From positions 1 through 7,578 of the forward strand of contig CAQHJP010000020.1 of the NCBI GenBank assembly GCA_948801035.1: DNA of 7,578 nt. The letters run 5' to 3'. Shown piece by piece: positions 1-6,470 of the stretch. Source of the stretch: an uncultured Bacilli bacterium. Lineage in GTDB: Bacteria; Bacillota_I; Bacilli_A; RF39; UBA660. Below the pieces are notes generated by a model. It did no database searches, had not been told where the DNA came from, and worked only from the letters and a program-made list of their open reading frames with translations. The position numbers and the translations under genes are program-made. Within the stretch, counting starts at the first letter, position 1; each line of letters starts with the position of its first letter.

Positions 1-612
1 GATGCTTTTAATAAAGGAATTAAGTATGCAACTGGAGATGTAATAGGAATTATAAATTCAGATGATTTTTTAAACATTGATACTTTAAAAAATTTAAATG
101 AAGTTATTACTAAATTTCCAGATTGTGATGTTTATTATGGTAATGGTATTATTTTCGATGATAGTAATAATCATATATATAAACCAATTAATGAAATAAA
201 AGATATTTTAAAATATATGTTTATTTGCCATCCAGCAACATTTGTAAAAAAATCGTCTTACGATAAATATGGGACTTTTAAATTAGAATATAAATGTGCT
301 ATGGATTTCGAACTTCTTTCAAGAATGTATTTAAAGGGTGCAAAATTTAAATATTTTGATTATAATTGTACTTGGTTTAGACTTGGAGGAGTAAGTAAGA
401 AAAAATCTTTATTAACAAAAGAAGAAAGTAAAAAAATTGCGATTTCAAATGGAATAGATGAGAAAGAAATTAATAGTTTTTTTGATAAAATGTTTAAAAA
501 GGAAAGATATTTAGAATTTTTAAATAAAATTGGAATTGAAAATTTTTTAAGAAGAATATTAAAAAAACAAAAAAAATTTAATGGTGAAAAAAATTGGTTT
601 ATTTCAAAATAA
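1..612 (+). CDS. Family 2 glycosyltransferase, 3' part (5' end outside window)
   Basis: Frame 1 is open from the first base to TAA at 610-612, giving 203 residues of a protein whose N-terminus lies outside the window. The fragment begins DAFNKGIKYATGD and continues to the NSDD motif (residues 19-22). That is the pattern of WcaA/WcaE-like GT2 enzymes (Y-D-A-M-N-K-G-I ... G-x-x-x-N-S-D-D), where the acidic pair binds the divalent metal and sugar nucleotide. Further on are HPATF (77-81), AMDFELLSR with D102 and E104 (the usual place of the catalytic-base D/E in GT-A inverting enzymes), and FRLGGVS, all typical of the family. The C-terminus is Lys-rich and probably lies at the membrane surface. 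About 70-80 N-terminal residues, including the first nucleotide-binding strand, are probably missing. The role is inferred as adding one sugar to the lipid-linked repeat unit; donor and acceptor cannot be read. An internal ATG at 217 is not the start, because the motif-bearing frame continues upstream of it. Confidence 0.9.
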   Translation, partial: DAFNKGIKYATGDVIGIINSDDFLNIDTLKNLNEVITKFPDCDVYYGNGIIFDDSNNHIYKPINEIKDILKYMFICHPATFVKKSSYDKYGTFKLEYKCAMDFELLSRMYLKGAKFKYFDYNCTWFRLGGVSKKKSLLTKEESKKIAISNGIDEKEINSFFDKMFKKERYLEFLNKIGIENFLRRILKKQKKFNGEKNWFISK

Positions 613-660
613 TTTTATAAGTGAGGGAAAATTAATTTAGAACATAAAGGAGATAGTAAA

Positions 661-1608
661 ATGATAAAAGTAGTATTTACTGGCGGTTTAGGTAATCAAA
701 TGTTTTTATATGCATACATTTATGCTCAAATTAAAAAAAATAATTTAGAACCTACTATATATGCAACGATGCAGGATAATAAATATGAAGATAAAAGATT
801 TTTTGCACTTGATGCACTAAATTGTTCAATAAATATTATTAAGGATTTAAAAACTATAAAATCTGTTAAAATAAAAGGATTTTTACAAAAACAATTTCTT
901 AGAGTTTTTAGAAGAATACATATAAAAGATGAAAATGTAATTAAATTTTTTAAAAAAATAAATATATGCTATTCTCCATCAACATTTAAATATTATCCTA
1001 ATTTACAATTAAACAAAAATTTTTATATAAAAGGTGGATCATTTCAATCTTGGAAATATTTTGATGAATACAAAAGTGATTTGATTAAAGAGTTTACAGT
1101 AACAAAAAATATCAGCAAAAAAAATAATGATATATTAAAAAAAATAAATGAATCTAATTCTGTATGTCTACATATTAGAAGAGGAGATTACACAAATTCA
1201 CACTATTCAAAAACTCTTCAAATTTGCAATTATGAATACTATAAAAAAGCTATGGAATATATTGCAAAAAATGTTAAAAATCCTATATTTTTTATTTTTT
1301 CTAACTCACATGAGGATCATGAATGGATTAAAAAAAATTATAAATTTGATTATCCTACAATAAATGTTGATTTTGACAATCAAGATTATGAGGAATTAAA
1401 ACTAATGTATTGTTGTAAACATTTTATATTGTCAAATTCTTCATTTAGTTGGTGGGCACAATATTTAGCAAAGAACAAAGATAAGATAATAGTAGCACCT
1501 TCTAAATGGCACTTAAACGGAGTGGATGCTACAGATATATATATGAAAAATTGGCATATAGTCGATGTAAAGGAAGGTCAAAATGAAAATATTAATTGTA
1601 ATCAATGA
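661..1608 (+). CDS. GT11 alpha-1,2-fucosyltransferase-like glycosyltransferase
   Basis: This 315-residue protein carries the hallmarks of family GT11. They are an N-terminal GGLGNQMF (residues 8-15), the GDP-fucose-binding HIRRGDY (171-177), a central YYKKAMEYI helix, and the C-terminal SNSSFSWW (258-265). The family transfers L-fucose from GDP-fucose, usually in alpha-1,2 linkage to galactose, and acts on the cytoplasmic face on lipid-linked acceptors. Length is close to the usual ~290-310 residues. The ATG at 661 is supported by AAAGGAGAT at 646-654 and by the motif beginning within the first ten residues. The gene lies 48 bases after the GT2 gene and overlaps the next gene by 26 bases, which suggests co-transcription and coupling. 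The coding sequence holds four runs of eight A (733-740, 1117-1124, 1137-1144, 1330-1337). It closes with TGA. Family assignment is secure; linkage and acceptor are inferred from the family. Confidence 0.92.
   Translation: MIKVVFTGGLGNQMFLYAYIYAQIKKNNLEPTIYATMQDNKYEDKRFFALDALNCSINIIKDLKTIKSVKIKGFLQKQFLRVFRRIHIKDENVIKFFKKINICYSPSTFKYYPNLQLNKNFYIKGGSFQSWKYFDEYKSDLIKEFTVTKNISKKNNDILKKINESNSVCLHIRRGDYTNSHYSKTLQICNYEYYKKAMEYIAKNVKNPIFFIFSNSHEDHEWIKKNYKFDYPTINVDFDNQDYEELKLMYCCKHFILSNSSFSWWAQYLAKNKDKIIVAPSKWHLNGVDATDIYMKNWHIVDVKEGQNENINCNQ
1569..1577 (+). promoter_or_regulatory. Ribosome binding site of the GT4 gene, inside the fucosyltransferase gene
   Basis: AAAGGAAGG lies inside the 3' end of the fucosyltransferase coding sequence, 5 bases before the ATG at 1583. 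It fixes the start of the overlapping GT4 gene and indicates translation re-initiation or coupling across the 26-base overlap. Confidence 0.7.
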
Positions 1609-2743
1609 ATTAAATATAAGAGGTGGAACTCATAAGCAAACACTTAGACTATGTCAGTATTTAAGTAAGTATAATGAAGTAAAAATATATACAAGAATTT
1701 ATGATAAAGATAAAACTTATCCTGAATTTGCAGATTTTGATATTATTACTCCAGATTTTAAAAAAAGAAAAAATGATAAATTTATAAATAAAATAGTTAC
1801 TAAACTTTATAACCATAAAGTTGAAAAGAAAATAATCAAAAATTTGCTTGCAGATTCTGATATTGTTAATATACATGACTGTTGTTCATTTGCAATACTA
1901 AATATTATAAAACATGCAAACAAAAAAGTTGTATTACAAATAAATGATATGCCACAATATTTTTTAGTAGGAAATGCTAATGGTAAAAATGATACTATCA
2001 AAAATAAATTATATAGAAAGCTATATAAGTTTTTTACAAAAAATGTTGATGAAATCACAGTTAATGTAACAAAAAACAAAGAAGTTGTAAAAAAATGTTT
2101 AAACCGTGGTGCCCACGTTTTATATTGTGGTGTGGATGTAAATAAAAGTTTAGAAAAGCATATTGAAATGCATGATAATAAAAAAATTAATTTATTCTCA
2201 TCAGGTGTTTTTTTTCCATATAGAAACTATGAAACTTTAGTTAAAGTTGTTGAAAAATTAGTAAAAAACAATATTGATGTTCATTTAGATATAATGGGTT
2301 CAACAGATATGGACAAAGAGTATGCTAATTTTATTAAAAACATGATAGATGATTTAAACTTAAATGAATATATAAAAGTTTGGGGACAAGTTGATGAGGG
2401 AAAATATGTAGAACTTCATAATAATGCAGATATATTTTTATTTATTAATATAAATCAAAGTTGGGGGCTAGCGGTTTTTGAAGCTATGAGTTGTGGCTTA
2501 CCTGTTATAGTTTCAAATAGTGTAGGGGCTATTGAACTGTTAGATAATGATGAGAATTCTATTATAGTAGACCCAGAAAATGTAGATGAAGTTTATGATA
2601 AGATAATGAAATTAAAAAATGATGCTACATATTATGAAAAAATATCTGATAATGCTTACAATATAGTAAAAGAATTTAGTTGGGATAATTTATATAGTAG
2701 TAAAATGTTAGAAATATTTGAAAATATTATTAAGGAGAAGTAA
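1583..2743 (+). CDS. Family 4 glycosyltransferase (GT-B fold)
   Basis: This 386-residue protein is a retaining GT-B glycosyltransferase. The N-terminal Rossmann half opens MKILIVINELNIRGGTHKQ, the GT4 glycine loop (G14-G15) followed by a helix that begins with THKQ. The C-terminal nucleotide-sugar-binding half begins near residue 205 (NLFSSGVFFPYRNYETL). It contains SWGLAVFEAMSCGLPVIVS (293-311) and then GAIELL. E300 is the second acid of the family's E-x7-E signature; the first acid position holds Q292 instead. Length is normal for the family. The start is supported by AAAGGAAGG at 1569-1577. The gene overlaps the fucosyltransferase by 26 bases and ends one base before the flavoprotein start, so it is almost certainly in the same operon. 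It is expected to add a hexose to the growing repeat unit in the cytoplasm; mannose is possible because a GDP-mannose synthase is encoded nearby, but the donor cannot be read from the sequence. Confidence 0.9.
   Translation: MKILIVINELNIRGGTHKQTLRLCQYLSKYNEVKIYTRIYDKDKTYPEFADFDIITPDFKKRKNDKFINKIVTKLYNHKVEKKIIKNLLADSDIVNIHDCCSFAILNIIKHANKKVVLQINDMPQYFLVGNANGKNDTIKNKLYRKLYKFFTKNVDEITVNVTKNKEVVKKCLNRGAHVLYCGVDVNKSLEKHIEMHDNKKINLFSSGVFFPYRNYETLVKVVEKLVKNNIDVHLDIMGSTDMDKEYANFIKNMIDDLNLNEYIKVWGQVDEGKYVELHNNADIFLFININQSWGLAVFEAMSCGLPVIVSNSVGAIELLDNDENSIIVDPENVDEVYDKIMKLKNDATYYEKISDNAYNIVKEFSWDNLYSSKMLEIFENIIKEK
2732..2740 (+). promoter_or_regulatory. Ribosome binding site deciding the flavoprotein start
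   Basis: AAGGAGAAG overlaps the end of the GT4 gene and lies 4 bases before the ATG at 2745 (7 bases counted from the AAGGAG core at 2732-2737). It favours that ATG over an in-frame TTG at 2718, which lies upstream of this site and would add nine residues (mostly basic and hydrophobic) ahead of the nucleotide-binding strand. Confidence 0.75.
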
Positions 2744-2744
2744 A

Positions 2745-3956
2745 ATGAAATACTTAATATTAGGTGCAGGGCCCGCTGGACTTACTTTTGCAAATAAATT
2801 AAAAGAAATGGGAATAAATGACTTTTTAGTACTTGAAAAAGAAAGCGAAGCAGGAGGTTTATGTAGATCAACTATAGTGGATAATTCACCATTTGATATT
2901 GGTGGTGGGCATTTTTTAGATGTAAGAAGGCCACATGTTAATGAATTTTTATTTAAATTTATGCCGATGGATGAATGGGATTTATACGAAAGGGATAGTA
3001 AAATAGTAGTAAATGATAATGTGATTAATCATCCAATTGAGGCTAATATTTTTCAAATGAATTTAGAAGATCAAGTAAAGTATTTAAAATCAATAGCAGT
3101 TGCTGGGTGTAATACTAATAAACCAATGCCAGAAAAATTTACAGAATGGATATATTGGAAATTAGGAGATAAAATTGCAGAAGATTATATGATTCCATAT
3201 AATCAAAAGATGTTTAATAAACAATTAGATGATTTAGGCACATACTGGCTTAATAAACTTCCTAATGTTAGTTTTGAAGAAACATTACTTTCTTGTTTAA
3301 CAAAAAAAGCTTATGGTACTCAACCTGGACATGCTAAATTTTATTATCCTAAAAAATATGGATACGGAGAGCTTTGGCTTAGAATGGCTAATAATATTAA
3401 AGACAATATTTTATATAATAAATCAGTAAGTTTGATTGATTTTAATACAAAAACTGTAACTACTAGTGATAATAACAAGTATCAAGCAGATTATATTATA
3501 ACTACAATTCCTTGGTTAGAATTTGATGAAATAATAGGAATGCCAAATGATATAAAAGAAAGTATAAAAAAGTTAAAATATAGTTCAATAGAAACTGAAT
3601 ACTTTAGTAAAAACTTAGATACAAAAGCTCATTGGATTTATTATCCAGATTTGCGACTTCCTTATCATAGAATACTAGTTAGACATAATTTTTGTCCAGG
3701 AAGTTGTGGTTATTGGACTGAAACAAATTCAGAAAGATTACATATGAAAGATGAAAATGATAATTTTAAATACTTAAATAAATATGCGTATCCACTTAAT
3801 ACAATAGATAAGCCTAATATAATGAGACAGTTATTAGATTGGTGTAGGCAAAATAATGTTTATGGATTAGGTAGATGGGGTGAACACGAACATTATAATT
3901 CTGATGTAACTGTTGATTTAGCTATGAAACTAGCGGATGAATTAATAAATTTATAA
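2745..3956 (+). CDS. FAD-dependent oxidoreductase/mutase-like flavoprotein (protoporphyrinogen-oxidase or UDP-galactopyranose-mutase fold)
   Basis: The protein has 403 residues from the ATG at 2745. It opens MKYLILGAGPAGLTF with the dinucleotide-binding GxGxxG (G7, G9, G12), E31 at the end of the second strand for the ADP ribose, and GGLCRS (37-42). FDIGGGHF (50-57) comes next, where H56 occupies the place of the flavin-facing His in UDP-galactopyranose mutases. The C-terminal FAD-closing motif is GLGRWGEHEHYNSD (374-387). This architecture is shared by protoporphyrinogen oxidase-like proteins (COG1232), amine oxidases and UDP-galactopyranose mutases. Members are common in polysaccharide loci, often labelled NAD(P)-binding or protoporphyrinogen oxidase. 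Heme synthesis is unlikely here, since all neighbours are glycan genes. A role in modifying a sugar nucleotide or lipid-linked sugar is inferred, but the reaction is unknown. It is not a clear Glf, because the C-terminal tyrosine-bearing segment of bacterial Glf is replaced by EHEHYNSD. Spacing is 1 base after the GT4 gene and 23 bases before the flippase gene. Confidence 0.85.
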   Translation: MKYLILGAGPAGLTFANKLKEMGINDFLVLEKESEAGGLCRSTIVDNSPFDIGGGHFLDVRRPHVNEFLFKFMPMDEWDLYERDSKIVVNDNVINHPIEANIFQMNLEDQVKYLKSIAVAGCNTNKPMPEKFTEWIYWKLGDKIAEDYMIPYNQKMFNKQLDDLGTYWLNKLPNVSFEETLLSCLTKKAYGTQPGHAKFYYPKKYGYGELWLRMANNIKDNILYNKSVSLIDFNTKTVTTSDNNKYQADYIITTIPWLEFDEIIGMPNDIKESIKKLKYSSIETEYFSKNLDTKAHWIYYPDLRLPYHRILVRHNFCPGSCGYWTETNSERLHMKDENDNFKYLNKYAYPLNTIDKPNIMRQLLDWCRQNNVYGLGRWGEHEHYNSDVTVDLAMKLADELINL

Positions 3957-3979
3957 AATAATATAGAAAGGAAATTAAT

Positions 3980-5443
3980 ATGAAAACAAAATCAATTAAA
4001 ATAAATATGATTTTAAATGGAATTAAGGGCTTATTAGGTGTTTTATTTCCACTTATTACATTTCCTTATGTTTCTAAGATTTTAGGTGTTGAAAATATTG
4101 GTAAATACAATTTTGCAAATTCAATTATTAGCTACTTTGTTCTATTAGCAGGTTTAGGAATAAGTACATATGCTATTCGAGAAGGTGCTAGAATTCGAGA
4201 TGATAAAGAAAAATTAAATCAATTTTGTAGTCAAATATTTACCATTAATTTTATTTCTACAGTTTTTTCTTATTTATTATTATTCCTACTTATATTTCTT
4301 GTACCTAAGTTTCAAGATTATTCAATTTTACTATACATTTTATCGGTACAAATTGCTTTTACAACCATTGGAATAGAATGGATTTATTCTATTTATGAAG
4401 ATTATAAATTTATAACTATTAGAAGTATTTTATTTCAATTGTTAAGTTTGATTTTATTGTTTTTGTTTGTTAATACAAATAGCGATTTATATATTTATAC
4501 AATTATATCTGTTTTAGCAAGTGTTGGTGCTAATATTTTCAATTTGTTTTTTTCAAGAAAATATTGTCATATTTCTATTACTAAAAAAATGAATTTAAAA
4601 AAACATATCAAACCTATTTTAGTTTTATTTGCAACAACGATAGCTATCACTATTTATGTAAATTCAGATATAACTATTTTGGGTTTTTTAACAAATGATA
4701 CTTATGTTGGTCTTTATTCAGTATCTACAAAAATATACACAATTATAAAAAGTTTATTAGCTGCTATTGTAGTTGTCTCTATTCCAAGGTTTTCAGCTTT
4801 ACTTGCACAAAGTAAAAAAGAAGAATTTAAAAGTACAGCAGAAGATATATATAAAACATTACTTACATTTGTAATTCCTGCTGTTGTAGGAATTATAACG
4901 CTTCGAAAGGAAATTATTTTAATTGTTTCTGATACGAACTACTTACCTGCTTCTTCTTCACTAGCTTTACTTAGTATCGCTATATTTGTTTGCTTAGGAG
5001 CTTATTTTTGGGGACAAGCTATGTTAGTTCCTTTAAAACAAGAAAAAAAAGTACTTAAAATAACTATCATTAGCGCCATTGTAAATATAGTTTTAAATTT
5101 ATTATTAATTCCCTTTTGGAAAGAAAATGCAGCAGCAATAACTACAATAATTGCTGAGGCAATAGCATTTATATATTGTAAATATGAAACTAAAAAAATA
5201 ATAAAATTGAATAGTTTTTTTAGTGTTTTTATAAAAAGTTTAATAGGAAGTTCAACGATTTTATTAATTAGTTTTTTGGTAAAAAAAATATTTACAGGGC
5301 TAGTTTTAACTACTACTTTAATTATTTTAATGAGTGTAATTAGTTATTTTATTATAGAAATTATATTAAAAAATGAAATAATATTATATTATGCAGATAA
5401 AATTAAATTGAAGATGAAAGCGGTGCGCAGTGCAAAAAGTTAG
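3980..5443 (+). CDS. wzx: Wzx-type oligosaccharide flippase (polysaccharide transport family)
   Basis: This 487-residue, strongly hydrophobic protein has about 12-14 predicted membrane segments. Its N-terminus, INMILNGIKGLLGVLFPLIT then FPYVSKILGVENIGKYNFANS, is typical of the RfbX/Wzx polysaccharide transport family (COG2244, MOP superfamily). The basic loop after the second membrane segment (AIREGARIRDDKEKLNQF) is also characteristic. Such proteins move undecaprenyl-diphosphate-linked repeat units from the inner to the outer face of the cytoplasmic membrane. Length fits the family (about 420-500). The ATG at 3980 follows AAAGGA (3967-3972). Its presence indicates a Wzx/Wzy-dependent pathway rather than an ABC exporter, although no Wzy polymerase is in view. 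The last ten residues (KMKAVRSAKS) are basic and are encoded by an oddly GC-rich patch shared with the start of the next gene. The symbol is given by family, not by orthology to a particular strain. Confidence 0.9.
   Translation: MKTKSIKINMILNGIKGLLGVLFPLITFPYVSKILGVENIGKYNFANSIISYFVLLAGLGISTYAIREGARIRDDKEKLNQFCSQIFTINFISTVFSYLLLFLLIFLVPKFQDYSILLYILSVQIAFTTIGIEWIYSIYEDYKFITIRSILFQLLSLILLFLFVNTNSDLYIYTIISVLASVGANIFNLFFSRKYCHISITKKMNLKKHIKPILVLFATTIAITIYVNSDITILGFLTNDTYVGLYSVSTKIYTIIKSLLAAIVVVSIPRFSALLAQSKKEEFKSTAEDIYKTLLTFVIPAVVGIITLRKEIILIVSDTNYLPASSSLALLSIAIFVCLGAYFWGQAMLVPLKQEKKVLKITIISAIVNIVLNLLLIPFWKENAAAITTIIAEAIAFIYCKYETKKIIKLNSFFSVFIKSLIGSSTILLISFLVKKIFTGLVLTTTLIILMSVISYFIIEIILKNEIILYYADKIKLKMKAVRSAKS
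5414..5443 (+). other. Flippase/acyltransferase overlap with a GC-rich patch and weak ribosome binding site
   Basis: The end of the flippase gene and the GTG start of the acyltransferase gene overlap by 14 bases (5430-5443). Bases 5420-5433 read GCGGTGCGCAGTGC, 11 of 14 G or C, in surroundings that are mostly A and T; TGCGCA at 5424-5429 is a perfect palindrome. Every other internal gene junction in the window has a clear AAGGA-type site, and this one does not. The patch may be a recombination scar or merely codon chance. Confidence 0.45.
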
Positions 5444-6383
5444 AAATAAACAAATAGATGTAATGCGAGGAATTGCAATTCTTTTAGTAATTTTAGGACA
5501 TAGTATTGGCTGTGTCGATAATAATTTAAATAAATGCATATTAGCTTTTCATATGCCTTTATTTTTTATATTGTCTGGATTACTGGCAAAAGATTTTTAT
5601 AACTTAGACCAAAATATGTTTAAATATTTATTTTATAAAATAAAAAAGATGTTAAAATATATAATTATATATGGTATTATTTACACGCTATATGATATTG
5701 TTATTAATTTTTTTAAATCTAATAGTATTACTAATATAAGTCTTGGAAATTTTTTTGGTTGGTTTTTTTGGGTATTATTAATTACTGAAATTTTATTTAT
5801 AATTATTTCTAAATTAATAAATTTAAAAAATAGAAAAAATTATATAATTATTATAATTTTAAGTTTTTTAAGTGCTTTATTTTCTTCTATTATATTTAAA
5901 AATTCTACAAATTTCATTGTAATCATACCTACTTCTTTCCTTTTTTATGTTATTGGTTTTGTATATAAAGATAAAATTTTATCTTCAAAATTATTTTTAT
6001 TTATTAAAGAAAATCTAATATATATCATTACTATTTTTATTATACTTGCTTTATTAAATGCTCCAGTACTAATGTATATAAATAATTACGGATATTTCTT
6101 AATTTTTATATTAACCTCTATTTTAGGATTATTTATTATTACATTTTTTGGTAAAGTTTTAGAAGAAAATAAAATGTTGAATTTTTGTGGTCAAAATTCA
6201 GTTATATTCTATATTATGCATTTTTTAATATATAGAATAATTCAGAAATTATTAATTTTAACAAATATGATTAAAACTGAAACTTTAATAGCATTTATTA
6301 CTTTTTTTCTATCAACTATTTTTCTTATTTTTATATGTAAAATATGGTTATATTTAAAAAATAAAATAACAAAGTTAATATAA
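5430..6383 (+). CDS. Membrane acyltransferase (acyltransferase-3 family)
   Basis: This 317-residue, very hydrophobic protein has roughly ten membrane segments. Its N-terminal signature is that of acyltransferase-3 enzymes (OafA/NodX/WecH type). R5, ID (9-10), RG (13-14) and the GH pair at 23-24 (putative catalytic His24) come first, followed by FHMPLFFILSG (40-50). Such enzymes move acyl groups, commonly acetyl from acetyl-CoA, onto sugars of surface polysaccharides; the acyl group and target sugar cannot be told. Start choice is GTG at 5430. The frame has a TGA at 5415-5417 and no earlier start, while the next ATG (5463) would remove the conserved R5 and D10. No convincing Shine-Dalgarno precedes the GTG, so translation probably depends on coupling to the flippase gene, which it overlaps by 14 bases. 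It is somewhat short for the family (often 330-360) and looks even more AT-rich than its neighbours. It lacks the SGNH domain found in some longer OafA proteins. Confidence 0.88.
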   Translation: MQKVRNKQIDVMRGIAILLVILGHSIGCVDNNLNKCILAFHMPLFFILSGLLAKDFYNLDQNMFKYLFYKIKKMLKYIIIYGIIYTLYDIVINFFKSNSITNISLGNFFGWFFWVLLITEILFIIISKLINLKNRKNYIIIIILSFLSALFSSIIFKNSTNFIVIIPTSFLFYVIGFVYKDKILSSKLFLFIKENLIYIITIFIILALLNAPVLMYINNYGYFLIFILTSILGLFIITFFGKVLEENKMLNFCGQNSVIFYIMHFLIYRIIQKLLILTNMIKTETLIAFITFFLSTIFLIFICKIWLYLKNKITKLI

Positions 6384-6389
6384 ATATAA

Positions 6390-6436
6390 GAGTTAAAAAA
6401 GTTTATTTTCTATACTATATATGATATAATTAACTC
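6390..6436. repeat. Short inverted repeat flanking the manC promoter
   Basis: GAGTTAA (6390-6396) and its exact reverse complement TTAACTC (6430-6436) bracket the predicted promoter, separated by 33 bases. The right arm begins on the last base of the -10 box and reaches the predicted transcription start. Seven base pairs of mostly A/T sequence can arise by chance. If real, it could be an operator. It is too short and has too few G/C pairs to be called a terminator. Confidence 0.25.
6402..6430 (+). promoter_or_regulatory. Probable sigma-A-type promoter with extended -10 before manC
   Basis: A perfect TATAAT at 6425-6430 is preceded by TG at 6422-6423 with one base between, which makes an extended -10 element. 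Seventeen bases upstream of it is TTTATT (6402-6407), a weak match to TTGACA. Transcription would start near 6437, giving a leader of about 34 bases that carries GGAGGA at 6455-6460, ten bases before the manC ATG. AT-rich DNA yields such boxes by chance, but the TG extension, the perfect -10 and the placement in the widest gap of the window support it. Confidence 0.6.
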
Positions 6437-6470
6437 GTATATAATAAAGATTTTGGAGGAATTTAAAAAT

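Noticed and set aside
561..576. A7-C-A8 tract near the end of the GT2 gene as a phase-variation site
   Set aside because: It encodes a Lys/Gln-rich tail after all conserved motifs, so slippage would change only the last dozen or so residues. Such runs are common in this composition.
1148..1363. 71-codon + strand open frame inside the fucosyltransferase gene
   Set aside because: It lies wholly inside the GT11 gene in another frame, across conserved GT11 motifs. Its composition is what a shifted frame of AT-rich DNA gives, and no ribosome binding site was seen.
1606..1608. TGA read as tryptophan (mycoplasma-type code)
   Set aside because: Tryptophan positions in conserved motifs (for example W264-W265 of the fucosyltransferase) use TGG, and the in-frame TGA coincides with the natural end of a GT11 protein.
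1661..2079. Two overlapping - strand open frames (71 and 90 codons) opposite the GT4 gene
   Set aside because: They are antisense shadows rich in Ile, Phe and Tyr, made by Lys/Asn-rich codons on the other strand. There is no motif, and all confirmed genes are on the + strand.
2745..3956. Genuine protoporphyrinogen oxidase of heme synthesis
   Set aside because: The fold matches, but the operon context is entirely glycan assembly and no heme gene is nearby, so the common automatic name is probably misleading.
6384..6424. Rho-independent terminator after the acyltransferase gene
   Set aside because: No GC-containing stem followed by a T run is present. The only inverted repeat is seven A/T-rich pairs with a 33-base loop, so read-through into manC remains possible.
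6440..6445. Second TATAAT as an alternative manC -10 box
   Set aside because: It lacks the TG extension and has no recognisable -35 at 6417-6422. It would also put the start almost on top of the ribosome binding site.
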